A DNA stretch of 28,665 nt from Rhodobacteraceae bacterium UBA3069 (GTDB lineage Bacteria; Pseudomonadota; Alphaproteobacteria; Rhodobacterales; Rhodobacteraceae): positions 1 through 28,665 of the forward strand of contig DFBX01000114.1 in NCBI GenBank assembly GCA_002366795.1. The letters run 5' to 3'. The notes below the pieces were generated by a model. That model did no database searches, had not been told where the DNA came from, and saw only the letters and a list, made by a program, of their open reading frames with translations. Both the position numbers and the translations under genes were made by a program. Below are positions 1-8,372 of the stretch, piece by piece. Each line of letters starts with the position of its first letter. Position 1 is the stretch's first letter.

Positions 1-24
1 CCGTTCAAACTTTGCCTTTGCCAT
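1..24 (-). CDS. tuf: Elongation factor Tu, N-terminal 8 codons only (cut by window edge)
   Basis: The minus strand reads ATG GCA AAG GCA AAG TTT GAA CGG, giving MAKAKFER, the usual beginning of alphaproteobacterial EF-Tu. A purine-rich GGAG lies about 14 bases before the ATG. EF-Tu is the GTPase that carries aminoacyl-tRNA to the ribosome. Only eight residues are visible, so the call rests on the exact N-terminus plus start context. The gene continues beyond the window, and no GTP-binding motif can be checked. It lies downstream of the lipoprotein gene on the same strand, with a gap of about 175 bases that could hold its own promoter. Confidence 0.7.
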
Positions 25-81
25 TCTTCGAGGCGCTCCGCGTTTGGGGGGCCATAAGACCCAGATTATTACTCCGCGGGC

Positions 82-110
82 CGTTTATTGGCTTGCGATC
101 GGAAAATCAA
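82..110 (-). promoter_or_regulatory. Possible promoter for tuf
   Basis: On the minus strand TTGATT (110-105) is followed after 17 bases by TAAACG (87-82), in an AT-richer patch between the lipoprotein gene and the tuf start. The -10 match is weak, so this is a candidate only. Confidence 0.25.
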
Positions 111-200
111 TCCCCTCTTCGCACCTTGGGCGGCGACGGCTGCGTGAACAGGGTCCGCGACGCGACGGCAGCGTCTGCGCGCCAAAAACCGCTGGCCGCG

Positions 201-941
201 TCAATCGGCCTTTGGAAGGGGCTGCGGCTCTGCTTCGATGATGGTCTCGTCGGGCAGGACAACGCGGCTTTCATCCGTTTCTGTCGTGCTATCGGCCGTT
301 TCTACCGTAGCTGCGGCCGGTGCGGCAGGCTGTTTGCCGGGCTTGGACTTGGCATTCGCCTCCTCAATGGCGGCGGCAGCCTTGGGCGCCGGTGCCTGCA
401 CGCCGGATTTGAACCATTTTTCCTGTCGGTTCATCCGCACAAGGTATTTCTGGATCATCTTGGCGGCAGCGCGCGACAGCGCCTGCATCTGCTCTTCCTT
501 GGTCTGGGTCAGGCCCGATCCGAGGATGGATTTTTCCGACACCGCCTCGAACACGGTGATCTGTTCGGGTTCTGCCTTCAGCTTCTTGCCCGCGGCATCA
601 TCCCAGACGGTCAGGTTGAAGATGATCACCGATTTGGGGTTCAGCACCAGCGGGATACCGGGCTGGGCCAGCACGTACCCTTCGACCGAGATTCCGAAAT
701 GATACAGCTTCTCGCCCTCGTAAGCACCGAACCGTTCGTTGATGGCGGCAACCATCGCGGCCTCCCATTCCTCCTTCGTGGCATCGCGCGACGCGGGGCC
801 CTTGGTCAGGTTTGGCGCGACCACAACGCGGTGTCCCAGCGAGAAATCGCCAAGCGCGACCCGGTCGCTGCCCAGATCCCCGATAGAGGCACAGGCGGAA
901 ACGGTCAGCATCGCGGAAAGGAAGGCAAGAAGGCGCAGCAT
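201..941 (-). CDS. Putative lipoprotein of unknown function with Ala/Pro-rich tail
   Basis: This protein of 246 aa starts with MLRLLAFLSAML and a lipobox VSAC with the modified cysteine at residue 17, so it is predicted to be exported and lipid-anchored. The middle part (about 20-165) looks globular and contains stretches such as VIIFNLTVWDD. The C-terminal 80 residues are low-complexity, rich in Ala, Pro, Glu and Lys, and resemble a flexible tail. The ATG at 941 was chosen because the signal peptide starts there and AAAGG lies about 7 bases before it. A longer in-frame reading upstream would bury the signal peptide. It is divergent from the P450 gene. No specific function can be assigned; it may be a conserved roseobacter lipoprotein. 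Confidence 0.75.
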   Translation of the reverse strand: MLRLLAFLSAMLTVSACASIGDLGSDRVALGDFSLGHRVVVAPNLTKGPASRDATKEEWEAAMVAAINERFGAYEGEKLYHFGISVEGYVLAQPGIPLVLNPKSVIIFNLTVWDDAAGKKLKAEPEQITVFEAVSEKSILGSGLTQTKEEQMQALSRAAAKMIQKYLVRMNRQEKWFKSGVQAPAPKAAAAIEEANAKSKPGKQPAAPAAATVETADSTTETDESRVVLPDETIIEAEPQPLPKAD

Positions 942-1001
942 GTCGGACCTTTCATAAAGGGGCATGTCGGGGGCGCGGGGCGCGCCGTTCCGGCCATGGG
1001 T

Positions 1002-1007
1002 AGTATA
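1002..1007 (-). promoter_or_regulatory. Possible -10 element for the lipoprotein gene
   Basis: TATACT occurs on the minus strand about 60 bases before the lipoprotein start. No good -35 is seen at the expected distance. Confidence 0.25.
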
Positions 1008-1061
1008 GTGCGCGGCGCGGCGCAATCTTTCGCCGCCCTGGCGCGGATCAGGACGATAACA

Positions 1062-1090
1062 TTGGCGCGAGGGCACGGTGCACCTATATT
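1062..1090 (+). promoter_or_regulatory. Sigma-70-type promoter for the P450 gene
   Basis: TTGGCG (1062-1067) and TATATT (1085-1090) are separated by 17 bases, and the P450 start codon follows 33 bases later at 1123. Both hexamers match the housekeeping consensus at four or more positions. Confidence 0.5.
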
Positions 1091-1122
1091 GAAGAAACAG
1101 CTTTTTCAGAAAGGCACAGACC

Positions 1123-2514
1123 ATGGCCGAAACCGCCCTGATGGACAGCCCTGCGCAGCTCGACCGCCTGCCCGTGATGTCGCCTTTCGTGAACAATCCG
1201 ATGGGGATTTTCGGCAGCTTCCTGGCCGCGCGCAAGAATATCCTATCGATCATCCCCGAACTGGCCGTGCAACAGCCGATGGTGTCCGGCAAGACCGGCA
1301 AACGCTGGCACATGGTGATGGACCCCGGCGCGATCCGGCGTATACTGCTGGAAAACTTGGACAATTACCCCAAGTCGGACGTAACCAAGAACCTGCTGCG
1401 CCCCGCCATCGGCGAAAGCCTGTTCGTGGCCGAGGGCGCGCATTGGCGGTGGCAACGCAAGGCCGCAGCGCCTGCCTTTTCGCACCGGAACATCGCCGCG
1501 CTTGCCCCGTTCATGTCGGCGGCGGCGGATCGGGCCTGCGCCCGCGTGGCCGATGCGCCCCCCCGCGCCGTGGACATGTTCCAGGAAATGGTGACAGCCA
1601 CGTTCGAAGTGATTTCCGACGTGACTTTTTCGGGCGGCGAAGGGTTTGACCGCGACGCGGTGCATCTGGCGATCGAACGCTACATCGACCAGACCGCGCG
1701 GGTGTCTTTGCTGGATGTGCTGGGCGCGCCCGAATGGCTGCCGCGCCCCAACCGTATCTTGACTGGCCCCGCCATGCGCGAAATGAAGAAGATGGCCGAC
1801 AAGGTTGTCGATGACCGCCGCGCCGAGGGCGCGCATAACCCACCCGACCTGCTGGACCTGCTGATCGCGGGCGAAGACCCCGAAACGGCCCGAAGCATGG
1901 ACACGGCCGAACTGCGTGACAATCTGTTGACCTTCATCGTGGCCGGGCATGAAACCACCGCCCTTACCCTTGGCTGGGCGCTGTATCTGTGTGCTTTCGA
2001 TCAGGACGTGCAGGACAGGGCCCGCGCCGAGGCGCAAGAGACATTGCAGGGCCGCACCGCGACGGTGGATGACATCGCAAACCTGCCGTTCATCCGCGCC
2101 ATCGTCGATGAAACCCTGCGGCTTTACCCCCCTGCCGGCTTTCTGTCGCGCACGGCGCAAGGGCCCGACGAATTATGCGGGCGCGAGATACGCAAGGGCG
2201 ACACGGTGATGCTGCCGGTCTATGCGCTGCACCGCAACCGGCTGCTGTGGGACGCGCCCGATGCCTTCCGGCCAGATCGTTTCATGGGCACGAAACCCGA
2301 CCGCTACAGCTATCTGCCCTTCGGCGACGGGCCGCGCATCTGCATCGGGGCCAGTTTCGCCCTGCAAGAGGCGGTGATCATCCTTGCCACCCTGCTGTCA
2401 CGGTTCCGGTTCACGCTGGTAAAGGGGCGCGACCCGAAACCCGTGATGATCCTGACCCTGCGCCCCGAAGGCGGCGTCTGGTTGCAGGCAGAGCCTATGG
2501 CCGCAGCAAGCTGA
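1123..2514 (+). CDS. Cytochrome P450
   Basis: This 463-aa heme-thiolate monooxygenase has all P450 signatures. The I-helix is AGHETT (274-279), the K-helix ExxR is ETLR (330-333), and the heme loop is FGDGPRICIG (400-409) with Cys407 as the iron ligand. The WRWQRK stretch (108-113) is the C-helix heme-propionate contact. There is no N-terminal membrane anchor, so it should be soluble and need separate redox partners, none of which are in the window. The overall pattern resembles bacterial CYP102-like or eukaryote-like P450s acting on fatty or hydrophobic substrates, but the substrate cannot be named. AAAGG precedes the ATG. The last 20 bases overlap the convergent M48 peptidase gene. Confidence 0.93.
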   Translation: MAETALMDSPAQLDRLPVMSPFVNNPMGIFGSFLAARKNILSIIPELAVQQPMVSGKTGKRWHMVMDPGAIRRILLENLDNYPKSDVTKNLLRPAIGESLFVAEGAHWRWQRKAAAPAFSHRNIAALAPFMSAAADRACARVADAPPRAVDMFQEMVTATFEVISDVTFSGGEGFDRDAVHLAIERYIDQTARVSLLDVLGAPEWLPRPNRILTGPAMREMKKMADKVVDDRRAEGAHNPPDLLDLLIAGEDPETARSMDTAELRDNLLTFIVAGHETTALTLGWALYLCAFDQDVQDRARAEAQETLQGRTATVDDIANLPFIRAIVDETLRLYPPAGFLSRTAQGPDELCGREIRKGDTVMLPVYALHRNRLLWDAPDAFRPDRFMGTKPDRYSYLPFGDGPRICIGASFALQEAVIILATLLSRFRFTLVKGRDPKPVMILTLRPEGGVWLQAEPMAAAS

Positions 2515-3688
2515 CACCGTCTTGCAGCAATGGATTCGACCGCGACCGGCGGCATATCCGCCGCAAACCCTGCCATTCCTCATCCATCAGTAGCGGGGCA
2601 AGGCTCAGATCCGGTTCCTCGGCCGAGGCGGCAATACGTTCGGCCAGGTCGGGATGCGACAGGAAATGTTTCAGCATCGCGGGCGGCTCGCCCGACTTTT
2701 CCTTCATGCGTTCGAACATACGCCCCAAGGCCCCCGGCTGCAGCCCCGCGTCGCGCAGCAGATCGCGGGCAAAGGCATCCGCTTGCGTTTCGGCCGCCTG
2801 CGAATAATTTGCCTCGATCAACTGGTTGACCATGAACAGAATCGCGGTGCCCCCCGCGAAATCGCCGAACAAAAGCCCCAGCACCCCGATTGATCCGGCC
2901 GATCGCAACGCGTGGCGGGTGGGGTCGCGGCTGGCCACATGGCCCAATTCATGGGCCAATACGGCGGCGACTTCCTCAGGGGTTTCGGCGGTACGGATCA
3001 GCCCCTTGAACAAGACCACCTGCCCGCCCGACAGGGCAAAGGCATTGATCATCCGATGGTTCAGCACGGTGACGGTAACGTCATGGGACAGGTCCAGCTC
3101 CGCCTCCAGCCGCGCCTGCATCTTGCGCAGCGCAGCAACACCATCGGGGTGTTCGCAAATGCTCACCGGCGCGCGGTCATCCAGCGCGCTTCGGATCTGT
3201 TCCAACGTCTTTTCACCCAGCGCGCGTTCACCCTCCGGCGGCAACAGCGGCGCCAGTTGATCGGCCAGCAGCGGGACCAGCACCAGCAGTATCACCGCCA
3301 CCGCCGCCACCGCCGCCCCGGCCCAGGCCCACAGTCGCTGCAGCCCCAAAGCAGGCGGCTGACGCCGCAGGTTCGGACACAGCGGAAACAGCACCATGGC
3401 CAATTCGGCCGTGCGGATTTCCAGCCGCGCGGTCGAGGTGATGCCCCGCCGCAGCAACACGATGTCGCGCCCCGCCATGTCGCGCACCTGCCGGATCTGG
3501 TCCAGCGGCCAACTTACCACCTCTTGCGGGGTCTCAATCAGCAGATACGCCCCCTCGATCCGCAAGAGCGCCGTGACAGGCACCGGGCTCTTGCCGTCCA
3601 GATAGGGGGCCCGCCCGATCAGGCGGGCATTCTCGCGCCCGTGCCACGGGCCAGCCCCCGGCGGGGCAACATTTGGCGGACGGGTCAT
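2495..3688 (-). CDS. M48-family zinc metallopeptidase, membrane-anchored
   Basis: This is a 397-aa protein. Residues 1-110 form an N-terminal region rich in beta-strand character, a single strong membrane segment spans about 121-145, and the peptidase domain follows. The zinc motif HELGH is at 246-250, and the third ligand is probably Glu300 in the ExxAD motif (300-304). This is the M48 (HtpX/Oma1/BepA-like) arrangement, and most of the catalytic part probably faces the periplasm. The start ATG shares an ATGA overlap with the stop codon of the upstream DUF898 gene, which indicates translational coupling. Its 3' end overlaps that of the convergent P450 gene by 20 bases. Membrane or envelope protein quality control is the family role; the substrate is unknown. 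Confidence 0.9.
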   Translation of the reverse strand: MTRPPNVAPPGAGPWHGRENARLIGRAPYLDGKSPVPVTALLRIEGAYLLIETPQEVVSWPLDQIRQVRDMAGRDIVLLRRGITSTARLEIRTAELAMVLFPLCPNLRRQPPALGLQRLWAWAGAAVAAVAVILLVLVPLLADQLAPLLPPEGERALGEKTLEQIRSALDDRAPVSICEHPDGVAALRKMQARLEAELDLSHDVTVTVLNHRMINAFALSGGQVVLFKGLIRTAETPEEVAAVLAHELGHVASRDPTRHALRSAGSIGVLGLLFGDFAGGTAILFMVNQLIEANYSQAAETQADAFARDLLRDAGLQPGALGRMFERMKEKSGEPPAMLKHFLSHPDLAERIAASAEEPDLSLAPLLMDEEWQGLRRICRRSRSNPLLQDGVSLLRP

Positions 3689-4998
3689 ATCGCGGCCCCC
3701 ACGTCCAGCGCCTCGGCAAAGCCTTCGGCCTCGGCGAACTCGTCGCGCGCGCGCTGCGCGATATCGCCCAGCGCCTCGGTGTCATGCAACGACAGCGTTT
3801 CAGCATAGTGGCGCAGTAGCGGCAGGGTGACAAAGACCGAAACAACCGAGGACCACAGCAGGAACATCAGGAAATAACCCATCACGCTGACCACGATCAA
3901 AGCCGGGCTGATCGACCCAAGCCGCGCCTGCCCCGCGCTAATGGCAACCTCAGCCATGCCGGTCATCACCATGCCGAACCCGAACAGCAAGAAGAACAGG
4001 ACCATCACCAGCCCGGTCAGAAAATACCCCAACCCGTAAATCCACATCACGCGGCCCACGCGCGGCTGCGCCAAAAGGCGCACCCCGCCCAGCCGCCTGT
4101 GGCTGGCCAGGATGCCAAGGGCGCGGACGCGGTATCGCAGGGCCGCCATCCCTGCCAAACCGACCAAGGCAACAAGCCCCCAGATCAGAACCCTTTGCAA
4201 TTGGTCCAAACCGCCCAGCGCGTCGATCGTACTGTCCGAAATCCAGCCGCGATCCGTCCCTTCCAGCATCAGCACCATCAACCCGCCAGCCGCCACAAAG
4301 GCGACCACGGGCCAAAAGGAACCGACCAGCATCTTCCAATTGCCACCCTGCACCATCGACGCATCACCAAAACGGGTGCGGTCAGTTATGTATTTCTCAA
4401 GATAAAATGTCTTGCGCGGCCATAGCAGGCCAAGCGTCAGCAGCGTCAGCACCCAATGCCACAGCGCCTGCTTGACATAGCCCCACGCGCCCGGCTCCAA
4501 CCCAAAGCGGATACCGCGCCAACGGGTGCGCGCCAGAATATAGCGCCGCGCACGGTAGCGGGCGAAGAACCACAGCGGCACCACCCCCATGGCCGACACG
4601 ACATAGGCGGCGCCGTTGCCCTGGAACACCGAAAAGGACAGGAACATCAGGATCAGGTTCACGACCCCGATGTAAAAGGCAAGGATCACAACCGCGATGA
4701 GGAAACCCAGCAGCTTCTCTTCGGGCAGACCGACATATTCCATCGGATGCCCGCCGGGCCGGATGGCCGACCAATACCAACGGCGCAAACGGGTCTTCAT
4801 CCAGAAACGGTAAAACCCAAGGGTCAGCACCGTCAAAGCGCCCATTTTCAGCGACATGGCGAACAGCGGCCAGCGCGTGCCTACGAATTCAGTGCGAAGA
4901 CCGGGGGAAAGCGTCGCCTCTCCGCCTGCGCCCGCGCCGCAGGGCGCGGGTCCATCCTGTCCGAGGCCTTGGCCGAGGTCCGCAAGGTCACGCGCCAC
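3685..4998 (-). CDS. DUF898/YjgN-family multi-span membrane protein
   Basis: The start is uncertain. A GTG at 4998 gives about 437 aa and begins after the parC stop. A longer ATG form from 5127 would overlap parC by 76 bases and add a Gly/Pro/Arg-rich stretch unlike the family. The family pattern begins at FVGTRWPLFAMSLKMGALTV with LTLGFYRFWMKTRLRR, and a second similar block (LTLGLLWPRKTFYLEKYI) follows. This gives the internal duplication typical of DUF898. About six to eight hydrophobic segments are visible, so it is an inner-membrane protein. It is coupled by an ATGA overlap to the M48 peptidase, a pairing that suggests they work together. The molecular function of the family is not established. 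Confidence 0.8.
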   Translation of the reverse strand: MARDLADLGQGLGQDGPAPCGAGAGGEATLSPGLRTEFVGTRWPLFAMSLKMGALTVLTLGFYRFWMKTRLRRWYWSAIRPGGHPMEYVGLPEEKLLGFLIAVVILAFYIGVVNLILMFLSFSVFQGNGAAYVVSAMGVVPLWFFARYRARRYILARTRWRGIRFGLEPGAWGYVKQALWHWVLTLLTLGLLWPRKTFYLEKYITDRTRFGDASMVQGGNWKMLVGSFWPVVAFVAAGGLMVLMLEGTDRGWISDSTIDALGGLDQLQRVLIWGLVALVGLAGMAALRYRVRALGILASHRRLGGVRLLAQPRVGRVMWIYGLGYFLTGLVMVLFFLLFGFGMVMTGMAEVAISAGQARLGSISPALIVVSVMGYFLMFLLWSSVVSVFVTLPLLRHYAETLSLHDTEALGDIAQRARDEFAEAEGFAEALDVGAAI

Positions 4999-5051
4999 GC
5001 CCCCGGCCGATGCCGCCCCCCCACGGGTCAGACCGGCGGGGGGAAGGCGGA

Positions 5052-7361
5052 TCAGCTTGTGAACTTGTTGTCGCGAGGGAATCCGCGCGGGGCCATACGT
5101 CCGGTGCCCGCCCGCTTTCCGATCCATTCGGCAAGCTCGGTTTCGGTTCTGGTCCGTCCTGCGGGGTCAAGCCAGCTGAGCCCTTCGGAGAACGTGAAGG
5201 TGGTTGCATCCGACAGCTCCCCATCCTTGTACTTTTGCAGCCTGACACCCTTGCCGCGGCCCATTTCGGGGAGCTCGTCCAGGGCAAAGACCAGAACCTT
5301 GCGGTTCTCGCCCACGCAGGCCACATGATCACCTTTTACTGCACGGCAGACAAGCGCGCGGGTGTCACCGGGTGTGTTCAGCACCTGCTTCCCCGTGCGC
5401 ATCTGCGCCACCACGTCGTTTTCCGCAACCACGAACCCGTCGCCCGCGGTCGAGGCCACCAACAGCTTGCGGCCCGGTTGATGCGTCATGATCGTCACGA
5501 TCTCGGCCTCGTTCGGCAGGTCCACCATCAGGCGCAGCGGCTCGCCCATGCCGCGCCCGCCGGGCAGGTTGCTGGCCTGAAGCGTGTAGAACCGCCCGTT
5601 CGATCCGAACACCAAAAGCTTGTCCGTCGTTTCCGCATGGAAGGCAAAGCGCGGACCGTCGCCATCCTTGAACTTCAACTCGCGGCTCAGATCGATATGG
5701 CCGGTCATGGCGCGGATCCAGCCCATTTGCGAACAGATCACCGTGATCGGTTCACGCTCGATCATGGCTTCCAGCGGCACGTCCTCGACCACGCCCGCCT
5801 CGGCAAAGGTGGTACGGCGGGTGCCGCCTTCGGATTTCGCCCCGAATTGCTTGCGCACCTCGCGCAGCTGGTCGGAAATGGCCTCCCACTGGCGGTCTTC
5901 GGTGGCCAGCAGGTCTTGCAGATCAGCGCGTTCGGCCATCAGCGCATCGCGCTCGGCCACCAACTCCAACTCCTCCAGCCGGCGCAGGCTGCGCAGCCGC
6001 ATGTTCAGGATCGCCTCGGCCTGCACCTCAGACAGTTCGGTATCGCCATCGCCGGGCAGCGGCGACAGGTAATCCTTTTCCGATGTGGCGCGCTTATGCT
6101 CGCGCCCCCATTTTTCCGCCATCAGGGCCAGTTTCGGTTCGTCATCATAGCGGATGATGTCGATCACGCGGTCCAGGTTAAGGAAGGCGATGATGAAACC
6201 TTCCAGCACTTCCAGCCGGTGGTCGATCTTTTCCAGACGGTGTTCGGACCGGCGGCACAGCACCTCGCGCCGGTGGTCCAGAAACGCGCGCAGCACCTCC
6301 TTGAGCGAGCAAACCTTGGGCGTCAGCCCGTCGATCAGCACGTTCATGTTGAGCGAGAAGCGCACCTCGAGGTCAGAGTTGCGGTAAAGCGCGTTCATCA
6401 GAACCTCGGGATCGACGTTCTTGGTCTTCGGCTCCAGCACAAGGCGGATATCATCGGCGGATTCATCGCGCACATCGCCAAGGATCGGCATCTTCTTGGT
6501 CTGGATCAGTTCCGCGATCTTTTCGATCAGCTTGGATTTCTGAACCTGGTAGGGAATTTCCGTGACCACGATCTGATACATGCCGCGGCCAAGGTCTTCT
6601 TTTTCCCAACGGGCACGCAGGCGGAAGGCGCCGCGCCCCGTGCGGTAAGCCTCTGCGATATTCTCGCGCGGCTCGACGATCACGCCGCCGGTCGGAAAAT
6701 CGGGGCCAGGAATATAATTCAGCAAGGTCTCGTCGCGGGCATCGGGCGTCTTGATCAGGTGCAGGCAGGCCCCGACCAGCTCGTCCAGGTTATGCGGCGG
6801 AATATTCGTCGCCATGCCCACGGCAATGCCGCTGGATCCGTTGGCCAGAAGATTCGGAAAGGCCGCCGGCAACACAACGGGTTCGGTCAGCGTGCCATCG
6901 TAATTGGCACGGAAATCGACGGCATTCTCGGTCAGGCCGTCCAGCAGCGCCTCGGCCGCGGCGGTCATGCGCGCTTCGGTGTAACGGCTGGCGGCGGGGT
7001 TGTCCCCGTCGATATTGCCAAAGTTACCCTGCCCGTCCACCAGCGGATAACGCACCGCGAAATCCTGCGCCAGACGCGCCATCGCGTCGTAAATCGCCGC
7101 GTCGCCATGCGGGTGATAGTTGCCCATCACATCGCCGGAAATCTTGGCCGACTTGCGGAAACCGCCCGTGGGCGACAGGCGCAGTTCGCGCATGGCATAC
7201 AGAATGCGCCGATGCACCGGCTTCAGCCCGTCCCGCGCATCGGGCAAGGCCCGGTGCATGATCGTGGACAGCGCATAGGTCAGGTAGCGGTCGCCAATGG
7301 CACGGCGCAGCGGTTCTGCCACCTCGTGGCCGGGGGTGTTATCGTCGATAATGTCGTTCAT
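5052..7361 (-). CDS. parC: DNA topoisomerase IV subunit A
   Basis: This 769-aa type IIA topoisomerase subunit cleaves and rejoins DNA to decatenate daughter chromosomes, working with ParE. The N-terminal breakage-reunion domain has ARDGLKPVHRRILYAM (42-57), the quinolone-region HPHGD (83-87), and the active-site Arg126-Tyr127 in RYTEARM. The C-terminal half carries the shorter beta-pinwheel repeats, and no GyrA box (QRRGGKG) is seen, which favours ParC over GyrA. The position equal to E. coli ParC Ser80 is Ala88, and that equal to Glu84 is Asp92. The ATG at 7361 has AGAAGAGG just before it. parE is not in the window. The DUF898-M48 pair follows 53 bases downstream on the same strand and may be read through from it. 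Confidence 0.95.
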   Translation of the reverse strand: MNDIIDDNTPGHEVAEPLRRAIGDRYLTYALSTIMHRALPDARDGLKPVHRRILYAMRELRLSPTGGFRKSAKISGDVMGNYHPHGDAAIYDAMARLAQDFAVRYPLVDGQGNFGNIDGDNPAASRYTEARMTAAAEALLDGLTENAVDFRANYDGTLTEPVVLPAAFPNLLANGSSGIAVGMATNIPPHNLDELVGACLHLIKTPDARDETLLNYIPGPDFPTGGVIVEPRENIAEAYRTGRGAFRLRARWEKEDLGRGMYQIVVTEIPYQVQKSKLIEKIAELIQTKKMPILGDVRDESADDIRLVLEPKTKNVDPEVLMNALYRNSDLEVRFSLNMNVLIDGLTPKVCSLKEVLRAFLDHRREVLCRRSEHRLEKIDHRLEVLEGFIIAFLNLDRVIDIIRYDDEPKLALMAEKWGREHKRATSEKDYLSPLPGDGDTELSEVQAEAILNMRLRSLRRLEELELVAERDALMAERADLQDLLATEDRQWEAISDQLREVRKQFGAKSEGGTRRTTFAEAGVVEDVPLEAMIEREPITVICSQMGWIRAMTGHIDLSRELKFKDGDGPRFAFHAETTDKLLVFGSNGRFYTLQASNLPGGRGMGEPLRLMVDLPNEAEIVTIMTHQPGRKLLVASTAGDGFVVAENDVVAQMRTGKQVLNTPGDTRALVCRAVKGDHVACVGENRKVLVFALDELPEMGRGKGVRLQKYKDGELSDATTFTFSEGLSWLDPAGRTRTETELAEWIGKRAGTGRMAPRGFPRDNKFTS

Positions 7362-7499
7362 GCCTCTTCTCTAGCGGGCGGGCGATGCACGGGCAAGGGC
7401 GCTGCACACGGGCGGATGCAGATGGGCCGGACCGGCGTCCGCAAAACACGCAAGCCGGGTGCGGGACCGGGCCGCGATCAACACCCGCAACACGAAAAA

Positions 7500-7519
7500 A
7501 CTGCAACATACTGCAACAT
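7500..7519 (+). repeat. Tandem 10-bp repeat ACTGCAACAT x2
   Basis: Two perfect adjacent copies (7500-7509 and 7510-7519) lie in the divergent gap between parC and the SH3 gene. One helical turn per unit would suit a protein-binding site, but no regulator can be named. Confidence 0.5.
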
Positions 7520-7592
7520 GCTGAGGTTACGGGGAACTTTTTCCCAAATATGCCCGTTGTAGTATTAACGAATCTGTTAGACTGCCTTAACG

Positions 7593-7608
7593 GGAAATCA
7601 GAATTTCC
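7593..7608 (+). promoter_or_regulatory. Inverted repeat before the SH3 gene
   Basis: GGAAAT CAGA ATTTCC is a perfect 6-4-6 inverted repeat ending 10 bases before the GGGGGA ribosome binding site of the SH3-domain gene. It could be an operator or a small 5' leader hairpin. The surrounding AT-rich stretch 7540-7610 is the likely promoter area. Confidence 0.4.
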
Positions 7609-7631
7609 GGTATGGTGTGGGGGATCGCGCA

Positions 7632-8312
7632 ATGTGGCGCTTAATTGCAATAACTTTCGCTTTTTTAGGATGGTCTTTTTACGAGCTAAGCGGCGGAGCC
7701 GCTTATCAACCGCTTGAAGGATCGCGACAGCATGTCGCCGCGCAGAAACGCGCGCAGGCCGAAGCTGCCCGTGTTCGGTTGGCAAAGATGGATGCAGAAC
7801 AGGATGCGCGTGTCGCCTCGGCCGTGTGGCCCGCCGTCAAAGACGCGTCCAAGGCGGGTATCACTCCGTTGGGGTTCGCGGTTCTGGGCGGCGCGACGTC
7901 GGACATCGGGTCAGACACGGTTACGCGCGCCAGCGTCGATCTGGACAGCCTTCCGCGCATCCCAGCCACCCGCGCCGTCGGTGCCCACGATGCTGGCGTC
8001 GACAAGGCCAAGCGCGTCACCCTGGACGCGGACGGGGCAGCGCCGCAATCCGTGCCCGCCGACCAGGTCGCGCAGGTGGTCAAGGCATCACTGGCCGAGC
8101 CGACCGAAACCAAGGACATCCGCCAGATTTCCGGCAGCCGGGTGAACATGCGTATGGGGCCGGGTACGAAATTCTCGGTCGCGGCCAAACTGGTCCGCGG
8201 GACCGAGGTCGAAGTGCTGCAAAACCCCGGCAACGGCTGGCTGAAACTGCGCGTGCAGGACACGGGCCGCGTGGGCTGGATGGCAGATTACCTGGTCACC
8301 GCAGCGAACTGA
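7632..8312 (+). CDS. Membrane-anchored SH3b-domain protein
   Basis: This 226-aa protein has an N-terminal hydrophobic helix (about 2-20, MWRLIAITFAFLGW), which makes it inner-membrane anchored or exported. An Ala-rich, charged, probably extended linker follows to about residue 160. A bacterial SH3 domain then runs from about 168 to 223, with the hallmark VNMRMGPG (171-178), VEVLQNPGNGWLKLR and the closing GWMADYLV. Such domains usually bind peptidoglycan or cell-wall peptides. The ATG at 7632 was chosen because GGGGGA stands 7 bases before it. A GTG at 7617 is possible but lacks a site. A strong terminator follows, so it is probably a single-gene unit. Its exact role is unknown. Confidence 0.85.
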   Translation: MWRLIAITFAFLGWSFYELSGGAAYQPLEGSRQHVAAQKRAQAEAARVRLAKMDAEQDARVASAVWPAVKDASKAGITPLGFAVLGGATSDIGSDTVTRASVDLDSLPRIPATRAVGAHDAGVDKAKRVTLDADGAAPQSVPADQVAQVVKASLAEPTETKDIRQISGSRVNMRMGPGTKFSVAAKLVRGTEVEVLQNPGNGWLKLRVQDTGRVGWMADYLVTAAN

Positions 8313-8334
8313 CGCCCAAACAAGACAGAAAACA

Positions 8335-8372
8335 AAAGCGCCCGCAGGCCCGTCCTGCGGGCGCTTTCTCTT
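8335..8372 (+). terminator. Intrinsic terminator after the SH3 gene
   Basis: AAAGCGCCCGCAGG (8335-8348) pairs perfectly with CCTGCGGGCGCTTT (8354-8367) around a 5-base loop, and a T-rich CTCTTTC run follows. The 14-bp stem is symmetrical in A and T flanks. Confidence 0.9.

Noticed and set aside
25..200. Possible tRNA gene next to tuf
   Set aside because: tRNA genes often neighbour tuf, but no cloverleaf with a GTTC-type T-loop could be built on either strand here.
942..1364. N-terminal extension of the lipoprotein gene to 387 residues
   Set aside because: It would place the signal peptide and lipobox in the middle of the protein and would overlap the P450 gene start and promoter.
12..1649. 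Long open plus-strand frame of 545 codons
   Set aside because: It runs antisense to the lipoprotein gene and through the P450 gene in another frame, has Arg/His-rich composition, no ribosome site and no family motif.
5053..5127. ATG start of the DUF898 gene inside parC
   Set aside because: The added residues are Gly/Pro/Arg-rich and unlike the family; a GTG at 4998 avoids the overlap, though the true start stays uncertain.
5010..7562. 850-codon open frame on the plus strand
   Set aside because: It is the antisense shadow of parC, whose motifs are complete; the composition (His, Gln, Arg rich) is typical of antisense frames in G+C-rich DNA.
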